A stretch of DNA of 5,861 nucleotides from Candidatus Krumholzibacteriia bacterium (GTDB lineage: Bacteria; Krumholzibacteriota; Krumholzibacteriia; Krumholzibacteriales; Krumholzibacteriaceae). The notes beneath the pieces were generated by a model. The model saw only the letters and a list, made by a program, of their open reading frames with translations. It was not told the origin of the DNA and did no database searches. Where the stretch lies: assembly GCA_028706585.1 (NCBI GenBank), contig JAQTVX010000146.1:1-5861 (forward strand). The letters run 5' to 3'. The position numbers and the translations under genes are program-made. This document shows, piece by piece, positions 1-5,861 of this stretch; the stretch's first letter is position 1; each line of letters begins with the position of its first letter.

Positions 1-277
1 GGATTGGCGGAGCGACAAGGTCCTGAGGCATCTGGAGGCGCTTCTGGCGGTGATGGACAGGGAACATTCGCTGATTATAAGCGGCGCTGGAGACGTGGTC
101 GAACCGGATGATGGAATCGTGGCAATCGGATCAGGGGGTGCATATGCCCTAGCAGCCGCCAGAGCCCTAATGAACAACACGAAATTAGACGCGCATGCCA
201 TTGTGCTTAAATCACTTGAAATCACGTCTGGTATATGCGTTTATACGAACGCGCAGATAACAGTAGAGGTCATCTAG
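1..277 (+). CDS. hslV: HslV, peptidase subunit of the HslUV protease (3' part, 5' truncated)
   Basis: This is the C-terminal 91 residues of HslV (ClpQ), the proteasome-like threonine peptidase that forms a double hexamer capped by HslU in the cytosol. The first complete codon starts at base 2 and the stop is TAG at 275-277. The reading begins with DWRSDKVLRHLEALLAV, followed by SLIISGAGDVVEP, the glycine-rich IAIGSGGAYALAAARAL segment and ICVYTN near the end. All match the second half of known HslV proteins (E. coli HslV is about 176 residues). The catalytic N-terminal threonine and roughly the first 80 residues lie upstream of the window, so catalytic competence cannot be judged. hslU follows after 5 nt, the usual hslVU order. 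The last ~130 nt are less GC-rich than the genes downstream and use codons such as CTA, TTA and ATA. Identity is nearly certain. Confidence 0.95.
   Translation, partial: DWRSDKVLRHLEALLAVMDREHSLIISGAGDVVEPDDGIVAIGSGGAYALAAARALMNNTKLDAHAIVLKSLEITSGICVYTNAQITVEVI
265..270 (+). promoter_or_regulatory. Probable ribosome binding site of hslU
   Basis: AGAGGT lies inside the last codons of hslV, 12 nt before the ATG at 283, which is slightly long spacing. It supports the start at 283 over the in-frame ATG at 235. The extra 16 residues read from 235 overlap hslV and do not look like an HslU N-terminus, whereas MEEFTPSQIV does. Confidence 0.5.
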
Positions 278-282
278 CCGAA

Positions 283-1623
283 ATGGAAGAGTTTACACCC
301 AGTCAGATCGTCCAGGAGCTCGACAAGTATATAATCGGGCAGGACGAGGCAAAGCGGTCGGTGGCTATAGCGTTGAGAAACCGCTGGCGCCGGCGCCGAG
401 TCGACGAGTCGATTCGCGACGAAATCATGCCGGCGAACATCATAATGATCGGACCGACGGGTGTCGGAAAAACTGAAGTGGCCCGGCGTCTTGCGCGTCT
501 CGCCCAAGCTCCATTCGTGAAGGTGGAGGCATCGAAGTTCACCGAGGTCGGCTATGTGGGGCGGGACGTCGATTCGATGATAAGGGATCTCGTCGATCTC
601 GCCGTGACGATGGAAAAGGAGCGCTCTTTCGCGGAGGTAGAGGGTCAGGCGCGCAAGCGTGCGATGGAACGTCTCGTGGCCCTTCTCCTTCCGGCGTCCC
701 CTGCGCCCGCGGGACCGGAGGATGAAGATGCCGAGGAACGGAGAGGTCGCACGAGGGAGAAGCTCGCACAGAAGCTCGAGAAGGGAGAACTCGATGCGCG
801 CGAGGTCGCCATAGAGATCGAGGACCGGGCGCATCCTCTCATCGAGGTTTTTTCCAGCGCGGGCCTGGAAGAGATGGGGCTCAAGTTCCCGGAGGCGCTC
901 TCGGGCATGATCCCCCGTCGGAAGAAGGGACGCTCGGTAACGGTGGAAGAGGCGAAGAAGATCCTGACGCAGGAAGAGAAAGAGCGCCTCGTGGATATGG
1001 ACAAGATCGTATCGCGCGCCATCAAGGCCGCCGAAGAAACGGGCATCATATTTATCGACGAGATCGATAAGATCGCGAGCCGCGGAACCACCCACGGCCC
1101 CGACGTTTCCCGCGAGGGCGTGCAGCGCGATATTCTTCCGATCGTCGAAGGATCGAGCGTCACGACGAAGTACGGCGTAGTGAAGACTGACCATATGCTT
1201 TTCATAGCCGCGGGTGCCTTTCACATGACGAAGCCGTCGGACCTTATACCGGAGCTTCAGGGGCGCTTTCCGATCAGGGTCGAGTTCAAGGCGCTTACGG
1301 CGGCCGACTTCGAGCGGATTCTCCTGGAGCCGAAGAATGCACTGATCAAGCAGTACACCGCCATCATGGAGGCCGATAACTGCAAGGTCACTTTCACTCA
1401 GGAGGCGGTCCATGAGATAGCCCGCACTGCGTTTCTCGTCAACGAAAAGATGGAGAACATCGGTGCGAGAAGGCTGCATACGGTGATGACGACGCTTCTC
1501 GAGGATTACCTGTTCGAGATTCCGAGCGAGACATTGAGGAGCGTGTCCATCACCGGCGGAACGGTTCGCAAGAAGCTCGATGCCATAATTCGCGATGAAG
1601 ATCTCGCCAGATACATTCTTTGA
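283..1623 (+). CDS. hslU: HslU, AAA+ ATPase/unfoldase of the HslUV protease
   Basis: HslU (ClpY) forms a hexameric ring that unfolds substrates with ATP and feeds them into HslV. The product is 446 residues, against about 443 in E. coli. The visible motifs, in order, are the N-terminal EFTPSQIVQELDKYIIGQ, Walker A GPTGVGKT (57-64) and the pore loop GYVG (90-93). The charged, helical I-domain runs from about 110 to 230. It is followed by Walker B IIFIDE (255-260), the sensor-1 strand FIAAGAFH (307-314), ELQGRFP with the presumed arginine finger R328, and the sensor-2 GARRL (394-398). The C-terminal tail ends in LARYIL, the segment that in known HslU proteins docks into HslV and activates it. 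All key residues are present, so the ATPase should be functional. ATG 283 is preferred because it gives the canonical N-terminus and clears hslV by 5 nt. argF follows after 12 nt. Confidence 0.98.
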   Translation: MEEFTPSQIVQELDKYIIGQDEAKRSVAIALRNRWRRRRVDESIRDEIMPANIIMIGPTGVGKTEVARRLARLAQAPFVKVEASKFTEVGYVGRDVDSMIRDLVDLAVTMEKERSFAEVEGQARKRAMERLVALLLPASPAPAGPEDEDAEERRGRTREKLAQKLEKGELDAREVAIEIEDRAHPLIEVFSSAGLEEMGLKFPEALSGMIPRRKKGRSVTVEEAKKILTQEEKERLVDMDKIVSRAIKAAEETGIIFIDEIDKIASRGTTHGPDVSREGVQRDILPIVEGSSVTTKYGVVKTDHMLFIAAGAFHMTKPSDLIPELQGRFPIRVEFKALTAADFERILLEPKNALIKQYTAIMEADNCKVTFTQEAVHEIARTAFLVNEKMENIGARRLHTVMTTLLEDYLFEIPSETLRSVSITGGTVRKKLDAIIRDEDLARYIL

Positions 1624-1624
1624 G

Positions 1625-1630
1625 AAGGAG
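1625..1630 (+). promoter_or_regulatory. Ribosome binding site of argF
   Basis: AAGGAG lies between the hslU stop (1621-1623) and the argF ATG (1636) with 5-nt spacing. It is a strong Shine-Dalgarno sequence filling most of the 12-nt gap, so argF can be translated independently of hslU even on a shared transcript. Confidence 0.75.
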
Positions 1631-1635
1631 CGTGT

Positions 1636-2562
1636 ATGAAGCTGAGCAAGAAAGATTTTCTGTCCATCCGCGATCTTTCGAGGAAAGAGCTTGATGTGGT
1701 GCTCGACCTCTGCGCGAAGCAGAAGCCCCTTGCCAAGCAATTCCACCTCGAACAAACTCATCCGGGCCGCGTGCTCGCATGCATATTTCATAAGCCCAGC
1801 CTTCGGACGCGTCTGAGCTTCGAGATCGCGATGCGGCAGCTCGGAGGCTCCAGCCTGTTCATCACTGAGGCCGAAATAAAGATCGGAAGTCGAGAGGCGA
1901 CGAAAGACGTCGCGAAGGTTCTCTCGCGCTACGTCAACGGGATCATGATACGTACCTTCGAGCAGCAGCTAGTCGAGGAGCTTGCCCGTTATGCCGATGT
2001 CCCGGTGATCAACGGGCTCACAGATCTGCTCCATCCATGCCAGGTGCTCGGCGATATATTCACGGCCATCGAGAAGCTCGGCGGTATAGACGGGAAGAAA
2101 GTCGTGTTTATCGGCGACGGCAACAACGTCGCCCGAAGCTGGCTCAACGCGGCCGCGCGATTCGATTTCAAGTTTGTCCTGGCCGCGCCTGAGGGATACC
2201 AGATAGAAGATTCATTCGTCGATGCAGTGATGAAGGATGGCTCCCCCGACTATGAATGGATTCCGGATGCTCGCAGAGCCGTGCGGGATGCAGACGTCGT
2301 CTACACCGACGTTTGGACTAGCATGGGACAGGAAGGCGAGAAGGAGAAACGTCTCAAGGCATTCGCAGGCTACCGTGTCGATGATGATATCATGAAGCTC
2401 GCGAGCGCCTCCTCGATCTTCATGCACTGTCTGCCGGCCCACCGCGGCGATGAGGTGACCGATTCGGTGATCGACGGGCCGCACTCGGTCGTATTCGATG
2501 AGGCCGAGAACAGGCTCCATATTCAAAGGGCCATCATAGCTCTGCTTGTGCGGGGAGAATGA
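1636..2562 (+). CDS. argF: Ornithine carbamoyltransferase
   Basis: It catalyses carbamoyl phosphate + L-ornithine to citrulline + phosphate, the sixth step of arginine synthesis, in the cytosol and normally as a trimer. The product is 308 residues, a usual anabolic OTCase length. The carbamoyl-phosphate site is visible as the SxRTR motif, here SLRTR (55-59), and HPCQ (133-136). GDGNNVARSW (160-169) begins the second domain. The ornithine site is marked by DVWTSMGQE (225-233), the SMG loop, and by HCLPAHRG (264-271). The C-terminus carries the typical EAENRLHIQRAI. The SMG loop and HCLPAHRG favour ornithine over acetylornithine or succinylornithine, since N-acetylornithine transcarbamylase has HCLPLRR-type residues and lacks this loop. 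Position 56 is Leu where many OTCases have Thr; this position tolerates variation. Its location between hslU and an envelope lipoprotein, with no other arg gene in view, is unusual. The TGA stop is shared with the ATGA at 2559-2562. Confidence 0.95.
   Translation: MKLSKKDFLSIRDLSRKELDVVLDLCAKQKPLAKQFHLEQTHPGRVLACIFHKPSLRTRLSFEIAMRQLGGSSLFITEAEIKIGSREATKDVAKVLSRYVNGIMIRTFEQQLVEELARYADVPVINGLTDLLHPCQVLGDIFTAIEKLGGIDGKKVVFIGDGNNVARSWLNAAARFDFKFVLAAPEGYQIEDSFVDAVMKDGSPDYEWIPDARRAVRDADVVYTDVWTSMGQEGEKEKRLKAFAGYRVDDDIMKLASASSIFMHCLPAHRGDEVTDSVIDGPHSVVFDEAENRLHIQRAIIALLVRGE
2552..2557 (+). promoter_or_regulatory. Ribosome binding site that decides the lipoprotein start
   Basis: GGGGAG lies in the last codons of argF. 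It is 7 nt before the ATG at 2565 but only 1 nt before the ATG at 2559 that overlaps the argF stop. The spacing favours 2565 as the main start. Either choice leaves the gene translationally coupled to argF. Confidence 0.6.
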
Positions 2563-2564
2563 GC

Positions 2565-3692
2565 ATGGAAATCGGTTCGGCTGCCGCTCGATCTGCGGGA
2601 ATGAGAAAAGCGGCCGCGCGCGCGTCAGAAACGACATTGCTTCGGAGAATGGCGTTTCTTGCGGCAACGGCCTTGATCGCCGCATGCGCCGTCCGAGAGC
2701 CTCCGCCTGGAGGGCCCGAGGACAAGACGCCTCCATCGGTTGTCATGACGCTTCCGGCCGCCGATTCCGCCGGAGTCTCCCGTGACCTCGATCCTGTTCT
2801 TTTTTTCAGCGAGAAAGTGGACCCGGCCAGCTTCAAGAACAGGGTATTCATTTATCCTCCGGTGGAGTTTGAACACCTCAAGGTCAAGGGGGAGCGGCTC
2901 GAGATCGATTTCAAGGGCCTGTTGCCCGAGACGACGATGTGTCTTCTCGTGCGATCGGGAATCAAGGACTACCATGGCATTTCGAGCAAGCAGAACTATC
3001 TTCTTTACTTCTCTACGGCCGATTCCCTGGCGAAGGGTGAGATCTCCGGGATCATTCTCTTCAAGGACAAACCCGATTCGACCGGAGTAGCCGAGCTTTT
3101 CGCCATCAAGGGAGACACGACGCTCACGCTCGGCGCAATGAACCGCTCGCGCGTCGCGTTTGCCGACGCGCATGGAGAGTTCATCCTTCGAGCGGTGCCG
3201 ACAGACGGTTCGAAATGGCTGCTGCGCGTTTTCAAGGATCCCGACGGCGACGCGAGATACTCGGAGGGCAAGGAGTTCTGCGCGCTCTATCCCGATACCA
3301 TCGTTCTGCGGCCGCTCCATGAGAGCGTTACGGATATCCGTTTGACGATCATCGATCCGAATGAGCCGGGTTCGATCACCGGCCTTCTCGCCAACGAGAC
3401 TGGATTCGCGATCGCGCCGATGATTCGCCTCCAACCCGCCAAGCCGGGCGCGAAAGCGAAGACAATCACGGCGCGTCCGGATTCGACAGGTGCGTACACA
3501 CTCGCCAGAGTGCCGCCCGGTGAGTATCTCTTCTCCGCCTTCATCGATATCAAGGTTGATACGCTCTGCGGGACCTATCCCGATCCGCAGGACACCACGC
3601 GCACCCTATCCGAGCCGTGCATAGCGCTTCCCGACACGTTGAAGCTGAAGCCCGGAGAGGAGAAGAAGCTCGAACCGATGACACTCAAGTAA
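2565..3692 (+). CDS. Outer-membrane-type lipoprotein with SbsA-like Ig domain and two tandem beta-sandwich-like domains
   Basis: The function is unknown. The 375-residue product starts with a long basic N-region containing LLRR, a hydrophobic stretch and a lipobox IAAC with Cys41 as the probable lipidated residue. No Asp follows the Cys, so an outer-membrane location is likely. Next comes PPPGGPEDKTPP (46-57), a motif typical of Bacteroidetes-type lipoproteins in which it precedes an SbsA-like Ig domain (Big_5 type). That domain fits residues ~54-151 here, with DLDPVLFFSEKVDPASF and a closing LLYFST strand. Residues 158-262 and 269-374 look like two copies of a transthyretin- or carboxypeptidase-regulatory-like domain. 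Shared signatures are G-x-I-x-G, D-S-T-G, 'VP..G' and C-x-x-x-PDT. Copy 1 carries an Asp-rich loop DPDGDARYSEG that could bind calcium. ATG 2559 would add two residues; ATG 2601 would give a shorter, more ordinary signal peptide. No catalytic motif is seen, so a structural or surface-anchoring role is a guess. Confidence 0.85.
   Translation: MEIGSAAARSAGMRKAAARASETTLLRRMAFLAATALIAACAVREPPPGGPEDKTPPSVVMTLPAADSAGVSRDLDPVLFFSEKVDPASFKNRVFIYPPVEFEHLKVKGERLEIDFKGLLPETTMCLLVRSGIKDYHGISSKQNYLLYFSTADSLAKGEISGIILFKDKPDSTGVAELFAIKGDTTLTLGAMNRSRVAFADAHGEFILRAVPTDGSKWLLRVFKDPDGDARYSEGKEFCALYPDTIVLRPLHESVTDIRLTIIDPNEPGSITGLLANETGFAIAPMIRLQPAKPGAKAKTITARPDSTGAYTLARVPPGEYLFSAFIDIKVDTLCGTYPDPQDTTRTLSEPCIALPDTLKLKPGEEKKLEPMTLK
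3036..3686 (+). repeat. Tandem duplicated protein domain inside the lipoprotein gene
   Basis: The two halves, about 3036-3350 and 3369-3686, encode related ~105-residue units. Unit 1 reads GEISG, then GEFILRAVPTDG, LLRVFKD, CALYPDTIVLRP and a final ITI-like strand. Unit 2 reads GSITG, then GAYTLARVPPGEY, LFSAFID, CIALPDTLKLKP and a final strand. The resemblance is at protein level only; the DNA is diverged, so the duplication is old. The aligned cysteines are Cys239 and Cys352 (375-residue numbering). Confidence 0.6.
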
Positions 3693-3696
3693 GGGG
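3691..3696 (+). promoter_or_regulatory. Ribosome binding site of dapF
   Basis: AAGGGG overlaps the TAA stop of the lipoprotein gene (3690-3692) and sits 9 nt before the dapF ATG at 3706. Its spacing and strength support that start. Confidence 0.65.
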
Positions 3697-3705
3697 ATAA
3701 AGCTC

Positions 3706-4530
3706 ATGGAATTCGACTTTTCGAAAATGCACGGCGCCGGCAACGATTTCGTTATGATAAACGACATGGATGAGTGCTGCCGCCTCTCGACTGCGACCAT
3801 AGCGCGGCTGTGTTCGCGCCACCGCGGCATAGGGGGAGACGGGCTCATTATGATTCGTCCGAGCGCCATCGCGAGCTTTGCGATGCGCTACTTCAACAGC
3901 GATGGGGGAGAGGCCGACATGTGCGGTAACGGCGCTCGATGCGCCGCGGCATTCGCGCATGAGGCCGGCATTGCAGGTGGAACGATGCTCTTCGAGTCCC
4001 GCGCGGGCACCGTCAGCGCCGAGATCCTGGAGGACGGGGTGCGGATATGTATCGCAGATGTGCGTGATCTGAGGATTGGAACGAAGATCGATTCGGTCAG
4101 CCTTCCGGTTCATTTCGGCGTCTGCGGGGTACCGCACGCGGTGATAGTCGACAACCGCCTTTATGGAAAGTCGCACGATGATTTCGTTCGCCTTGCGCGC
4201 AGCGTGAGGCGGGATCCGGCCTTCGGGACCGCAGGCGCGAACGTAAACGTGGTCACCTTCGCCGAAGACGGGCGATGCCTTTACCGAACGTACGAGCGCG
4301 GCGTAGAAGATGAAACGCTGGCGTGCGGAACGGGTGCCGTCGTCGTCGCCACGGCGCTCGTCCACCTCGCGCTCGCTGAATCGCCGGTCACCTGCGAGAC
4401 CCGCGGAGGGGATCGGCTCGAGGTCGCCGTGACGAAGACGGCGAGCGGCGCCGCGAACTGCCGGTTGAAAGGACCCGTCGCCGTTTCTTTCCGCGGGACA
4501 TTCCGTATCGAAGATTACGAGTGCATATGA
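3706..4530 (+). CDS. dapF: Diaminopimelate epimerase
   Basis: DapF interconverts LL- and meso-diaminopimelate in the cytosol without a cofactor, supplying meso-DAP for peptidoglycan cross-links and the last step to lysine. The product is 274 residues, the same length as E. coli DapF. The N-terminal FSKMHGAGNDFVMIN (5-19) and RHRGIGGDGLI (38-48) are diagnostic. The two catalytic cysteines are both present: Cys73 in NSDGGEADMCGNGARC and Cys207 in GVEDETLACGTG. YERG (196-199) contains the Glu-Arg pair that binds substrate. The pseudo-symmetric two-domain fold is implied by the two Cys motifs lying in separate halves. The GVEDETL variant before the second Cys resembles FCB-group enzymes. The gene starts 13 nt after the lipoprotein gene, and its TGA overlaps the next ATG (ATGA, 4527-4530), suggesting translational coupling. 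Its presence implies a DAP-type cell wall. No other dap gene is in view. Confidence 0.98.
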   Translation: MEFDFSKMHGAGNDFVMINDMDECCRLSTATIARLCSRHRGIGGDGLIMIRPSAIASFAMRYFNSDGGEADMCGNGARCAAAFAHEAGIAGGTMLFESRAGTVSAEILEDGVRICIADVRDLRIGTKIDSVSLPVHFGVCGVPHAVIVDNRLYGKSHDDFVRLARSVRRDPAFGTAGANVNVVTFAEDGRCLYRTYERGVEDETLACGTGAVVVATALVHLALAESPVTCETRGGDRLEVAVTKTASGAANCRLKGPVAVSFRGTFRIEDYECI

Positions 4531-5861
4531 TGCATCGTTTCGCGCGAAACCTGCTCATCGCATGTGCCATCTGCTTTGTCGCGCCGTGCCAATTGAACGC
4601 GCAGTATCCATTCGGCAAGAACAAGGTTCTGTACGCGCCGAAGGATTGGAAGCTCCTGCAGACGGCTCACGTCGACATCTACTACTATCCGGACGAGTTG
4701 AGAGTAGCCCAGTTCATCGCGGCTCTGGCTGATTCCGTCTACGATGAGTATGCGTCGTTCTTCGTCGTTGAATTCGAGAACAGGATTCCAGTCATCCTTT
4801 ACGGGACGCACCACGATTTCAAGGAAACGAATGTGATCCCGAACTTCATTCCGGAATCTGTGGCCGGATTCACGGAATTCATCAAGGGAAGAATCGCGCT
4901 CCCGTTCACCGGCTCCTATCCGAAGCTCCGGAAGGTATTTCGCCACGAGCTGACGCACGAGTTCATGCTCAACAAGCTGCACGTCGTGATGAGCGAGCGA
5001 AAGCACCCGAACTACAACGAGCCGCCGCTCTGGTTCGTCGAGGGACTTGCGGAATTCGCGGCAAACCGCGGCACGAATACGGAGGCTCATATGTTTCTGA
5101 GGGACGCAGTGACTGGCGATTTGCTGTCACCGCTGCCCGACATGTGGAGAATCGATGGCACGTTTCTCATGTACAAGGAAGGGGAAAGCGCCGTTCAGTA
5201 CATCGCAAATCGATTCGGCGAGAACTCCATCCGATTGATCCTTGAAAACTGGTGGAAGAGCGACCGTTTCGATCTCGTGCTCGAAAAGACTATTGGGATA
5301 TCTGTCAAGCGGCTGAGCGATGATTGGGAAGAGTTCCTGAGGCGCCGGTATTACCCTTCGATCATGGAACGCAGGAAGATCGATGAGATAGGAAAAGCGC
5401 TCGTGGAGGGAGAAGCGGCGTTCGAGATCTATCCCGCGTGTGATCCCGCCGCAGGAAAGGGCTCACGCGTCTTCTGCGTCGGATACAATCGTGGGAGCAT
5501 CGATATCCTCGAGCTGGTTACCGGCGATCAGGGACAAGGACGGGAGAGGATATTTATCCGTGGCGGGCAAAAGAGCGATTTTGAGTCGATCCCCCCGCTG
5601 AGCAGCCGCATCTCGCTGCGGGGGGACACGCTGCTGTTCGTATCGAAAGCGGGGGCGCAGGACGCTGTCTACCTTTACGATGTGGCGCGCAGGCGCATTA
5701 TCAAGAAATTCTCCATTCCGGTCGCTCGAGTGCTGAGCTCACCGACGCTTTCTCCCGATGGACGCTCAGTCGCCTTCTCGGCCATGGATGGTTTCGGAAA
5801 ATCGGATCTCTTCGTTTACGATCTCGCGAGCGACTCCTACGAGCGCCTCACCGATGATTAC
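4527..5861 (+). CDS. Exported MA-type metallopeptidase with TolB/PD40 beta-propeller repeats (3' truncated)
   Basis: The first 445 residues are visible; the frame is open to the window edge. Tandem ATGs at 4527 and 4530 are both possible starts, and the first overlaps the dapF stop. No good Shine-Dalgarno is seen, so translation probably depends on coupling to dapF. Residues 1-25 form a Sec signal peptide (MMHRFARN, a hydrophobic core, cleavage likely at LNA|Q). YPFGKNKVLY (27-36) matches the start of MA-family proteins in FCB-type genomes. The zinc site is HELTH (140-144), with E141 as catalytic base, followed by WFVEGLAEF (169-177), whose Glu (E172 or E176) is the likely third ligand. This is the Peptidase_MA_2 or gluzincin-like layout. 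Propeller-like repeats follow: DAVYLYDVARRRI (379-391), then SPDGRSVAFSA (409-419) and SDLFVYDLASDSYERLTDD, a PD40/TolB blade. The substrate is unknown and the number of blades lies outside the window. Periplasmic or surface location is inferred. Confidence 0.85.
   Translation, partial: MMHRFARNLLIACAICFVAPCQLNAQYPFGKNKVLYAPKDWKLLQTAHVDIYYYPDELRVAQFIAALADSVYDEYASFFVVEFENRIPVILYGTHHDFKETNVIPNFIPESVAGFTEFIKGRIALPFTGSYPKLRKVFRHELTHEFMLNKLHVVMSERKHPNYNEPPLWFVEGLAEFAANRGTNTEAHMFLRDAVTGDLLSPLPDMWRIDGTFLMYKEGESAVQYIANRFGENSIRLILENWWKSDRFDLVLEKTIGISVKRLSDDWEEFLRRRYYPSIMERRKIDEIGKALVEGEAAFEIYPACDPAAGKGSRVFCVGYNRGSIDILELVTGDQGQGRERIFIRGGQKSDFESIPPLSSRISLRGDTLLFVSKAGAQDAVYLYDVARRRIIKKFSIPVARVLSSPTLSPDGRSVAFSAMDGFGKSDLFVYDLASDSYERLTDDY
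5591..5625 (+). other. GC-rich inverted repeat (potential RNA hairpin) inside the peptidase gene
   Basis: CCCCCCGC (5591-5598) pairs perfectly with GCGGGGGG (5618-5625) across 19 nt. An inner AGC/GCT pairing (5601-5603 with 5615-5617) could extend the stem. No T-run follows, so it is not an intrinsic terminator, and the reading frame continues through it. It falls between the peptidase part and the clear PD40 blade and may be only a product of codon choice. Confidence 0.4.

Noticed and set aside
216..247. Possible internal promoter in the hslV tail (TTGAAA with TATATG or TATACG)
   Set aside because: The -35-like TTGAAA is 10 nt from TATATG and 20 nt from TATACG. Neither spacing fits a standard promoter and both -10 matches are weak.
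386..397. 12-bp palindrome GGCGCCGGCGCC in hslU
   Set aside because: It encodes part of the conserved WRRRR stretch near the HslU N-terminus, and the palindrome follows from GC-rich Arg codons.
274..1791. Long minus-strand open frame of 505 codons opposite hslU and the start of argF
   Set aside because: It lies entirely antisense to a fully conserved hslU and crosses into argF. Its translation is Arg/Leu/His-rich with no recognisable motif. Long antisense frames are expected from the codon bias of GC-rich genes.
2643..2663. Twin-arginine (Tat) signal at LLRRMAFLAA in the lipoprotein
   Set aside because: The residues after RR do not fit the RRxFLK consensus (the Phe is one position late), and the following IAAC lipobox is explained by ordinary Sec lipoprotein export.
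2800..2806. Run of seven T in the lipoprotein gene as a frameshift or slippage site
   Set aside because: The frame continues normally as LFF within a conserved-looking Ig strand. The alternative frames show no recognisable domain, so programmed slippage is not supported.
3685..4365. Minus-strand frame of 226 codons opposite dapF
   Set aside because: It is antisense to dapF, which has every catalytic motif. The minus-strand product has no recognisable domain and no plausible ribosome site was evident.

Overview
The window is a compact block of six plus-strand genes with almost no non-coding DNA, from a GC-rich, Gram-negative-type (diderm) bacterium. Three things suggest a relative of the FCB group (Bacteroidetes, Gemmatimonadetes and nearby candidate phyla). 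They are a lipoprotein with the 'PPGGPxDxTPP + SbsA-like Ig' layout, an exported MA-type metallopeptidase with a beta-propeller and a 'GKNKV' N-terminus, and a diaminopimelate epimerase with a 'GVEDETLACGTG' active-site segment. The placement is an inference from family resemblance and is not proven here.

Layout: (1) the 3' half of hslV (1-277), the peptidase of the HslUV protease; (2) hslU (283-1623), its ATPase/unfoldase; (3) argF (1636-2562), ornithine carbamoyltransferase; (4) a lipoprotein with one SbsA-like Ig domain and two tandem, related beta-sandwich-like domains (2565-3692); (5) dapF (3706-4530), diaminopimelate epimerase; (6) the 5' part of an exported HExxH metallopeptidase with TolB/PD40-type propeller repeats (4527 to the window edge).

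Spacing is tight throughout: 5 nt, 12 nt, an ATGA junction, 13 nt, and a 4-nt ATGA overlap. I see no terminator or convincing internal promoter, so the six genes probably form one transcription unit whose promoter lies upstream of the window. HslV and HslU form one complex. ArgF serves arginine synthesis, and DapF supplies meso-DAP for lysine and peptidoglycan. Each of these two cytosolic enzymes is followed by a translationally coupled gene for an exported protein of unknown function.

No RNA gene, mobile element or CRISPR array was seen. No clearly new system is evident. The least understood parts are the lipoprotein and the peptidase-propeller protein, both recognisable only at family level.
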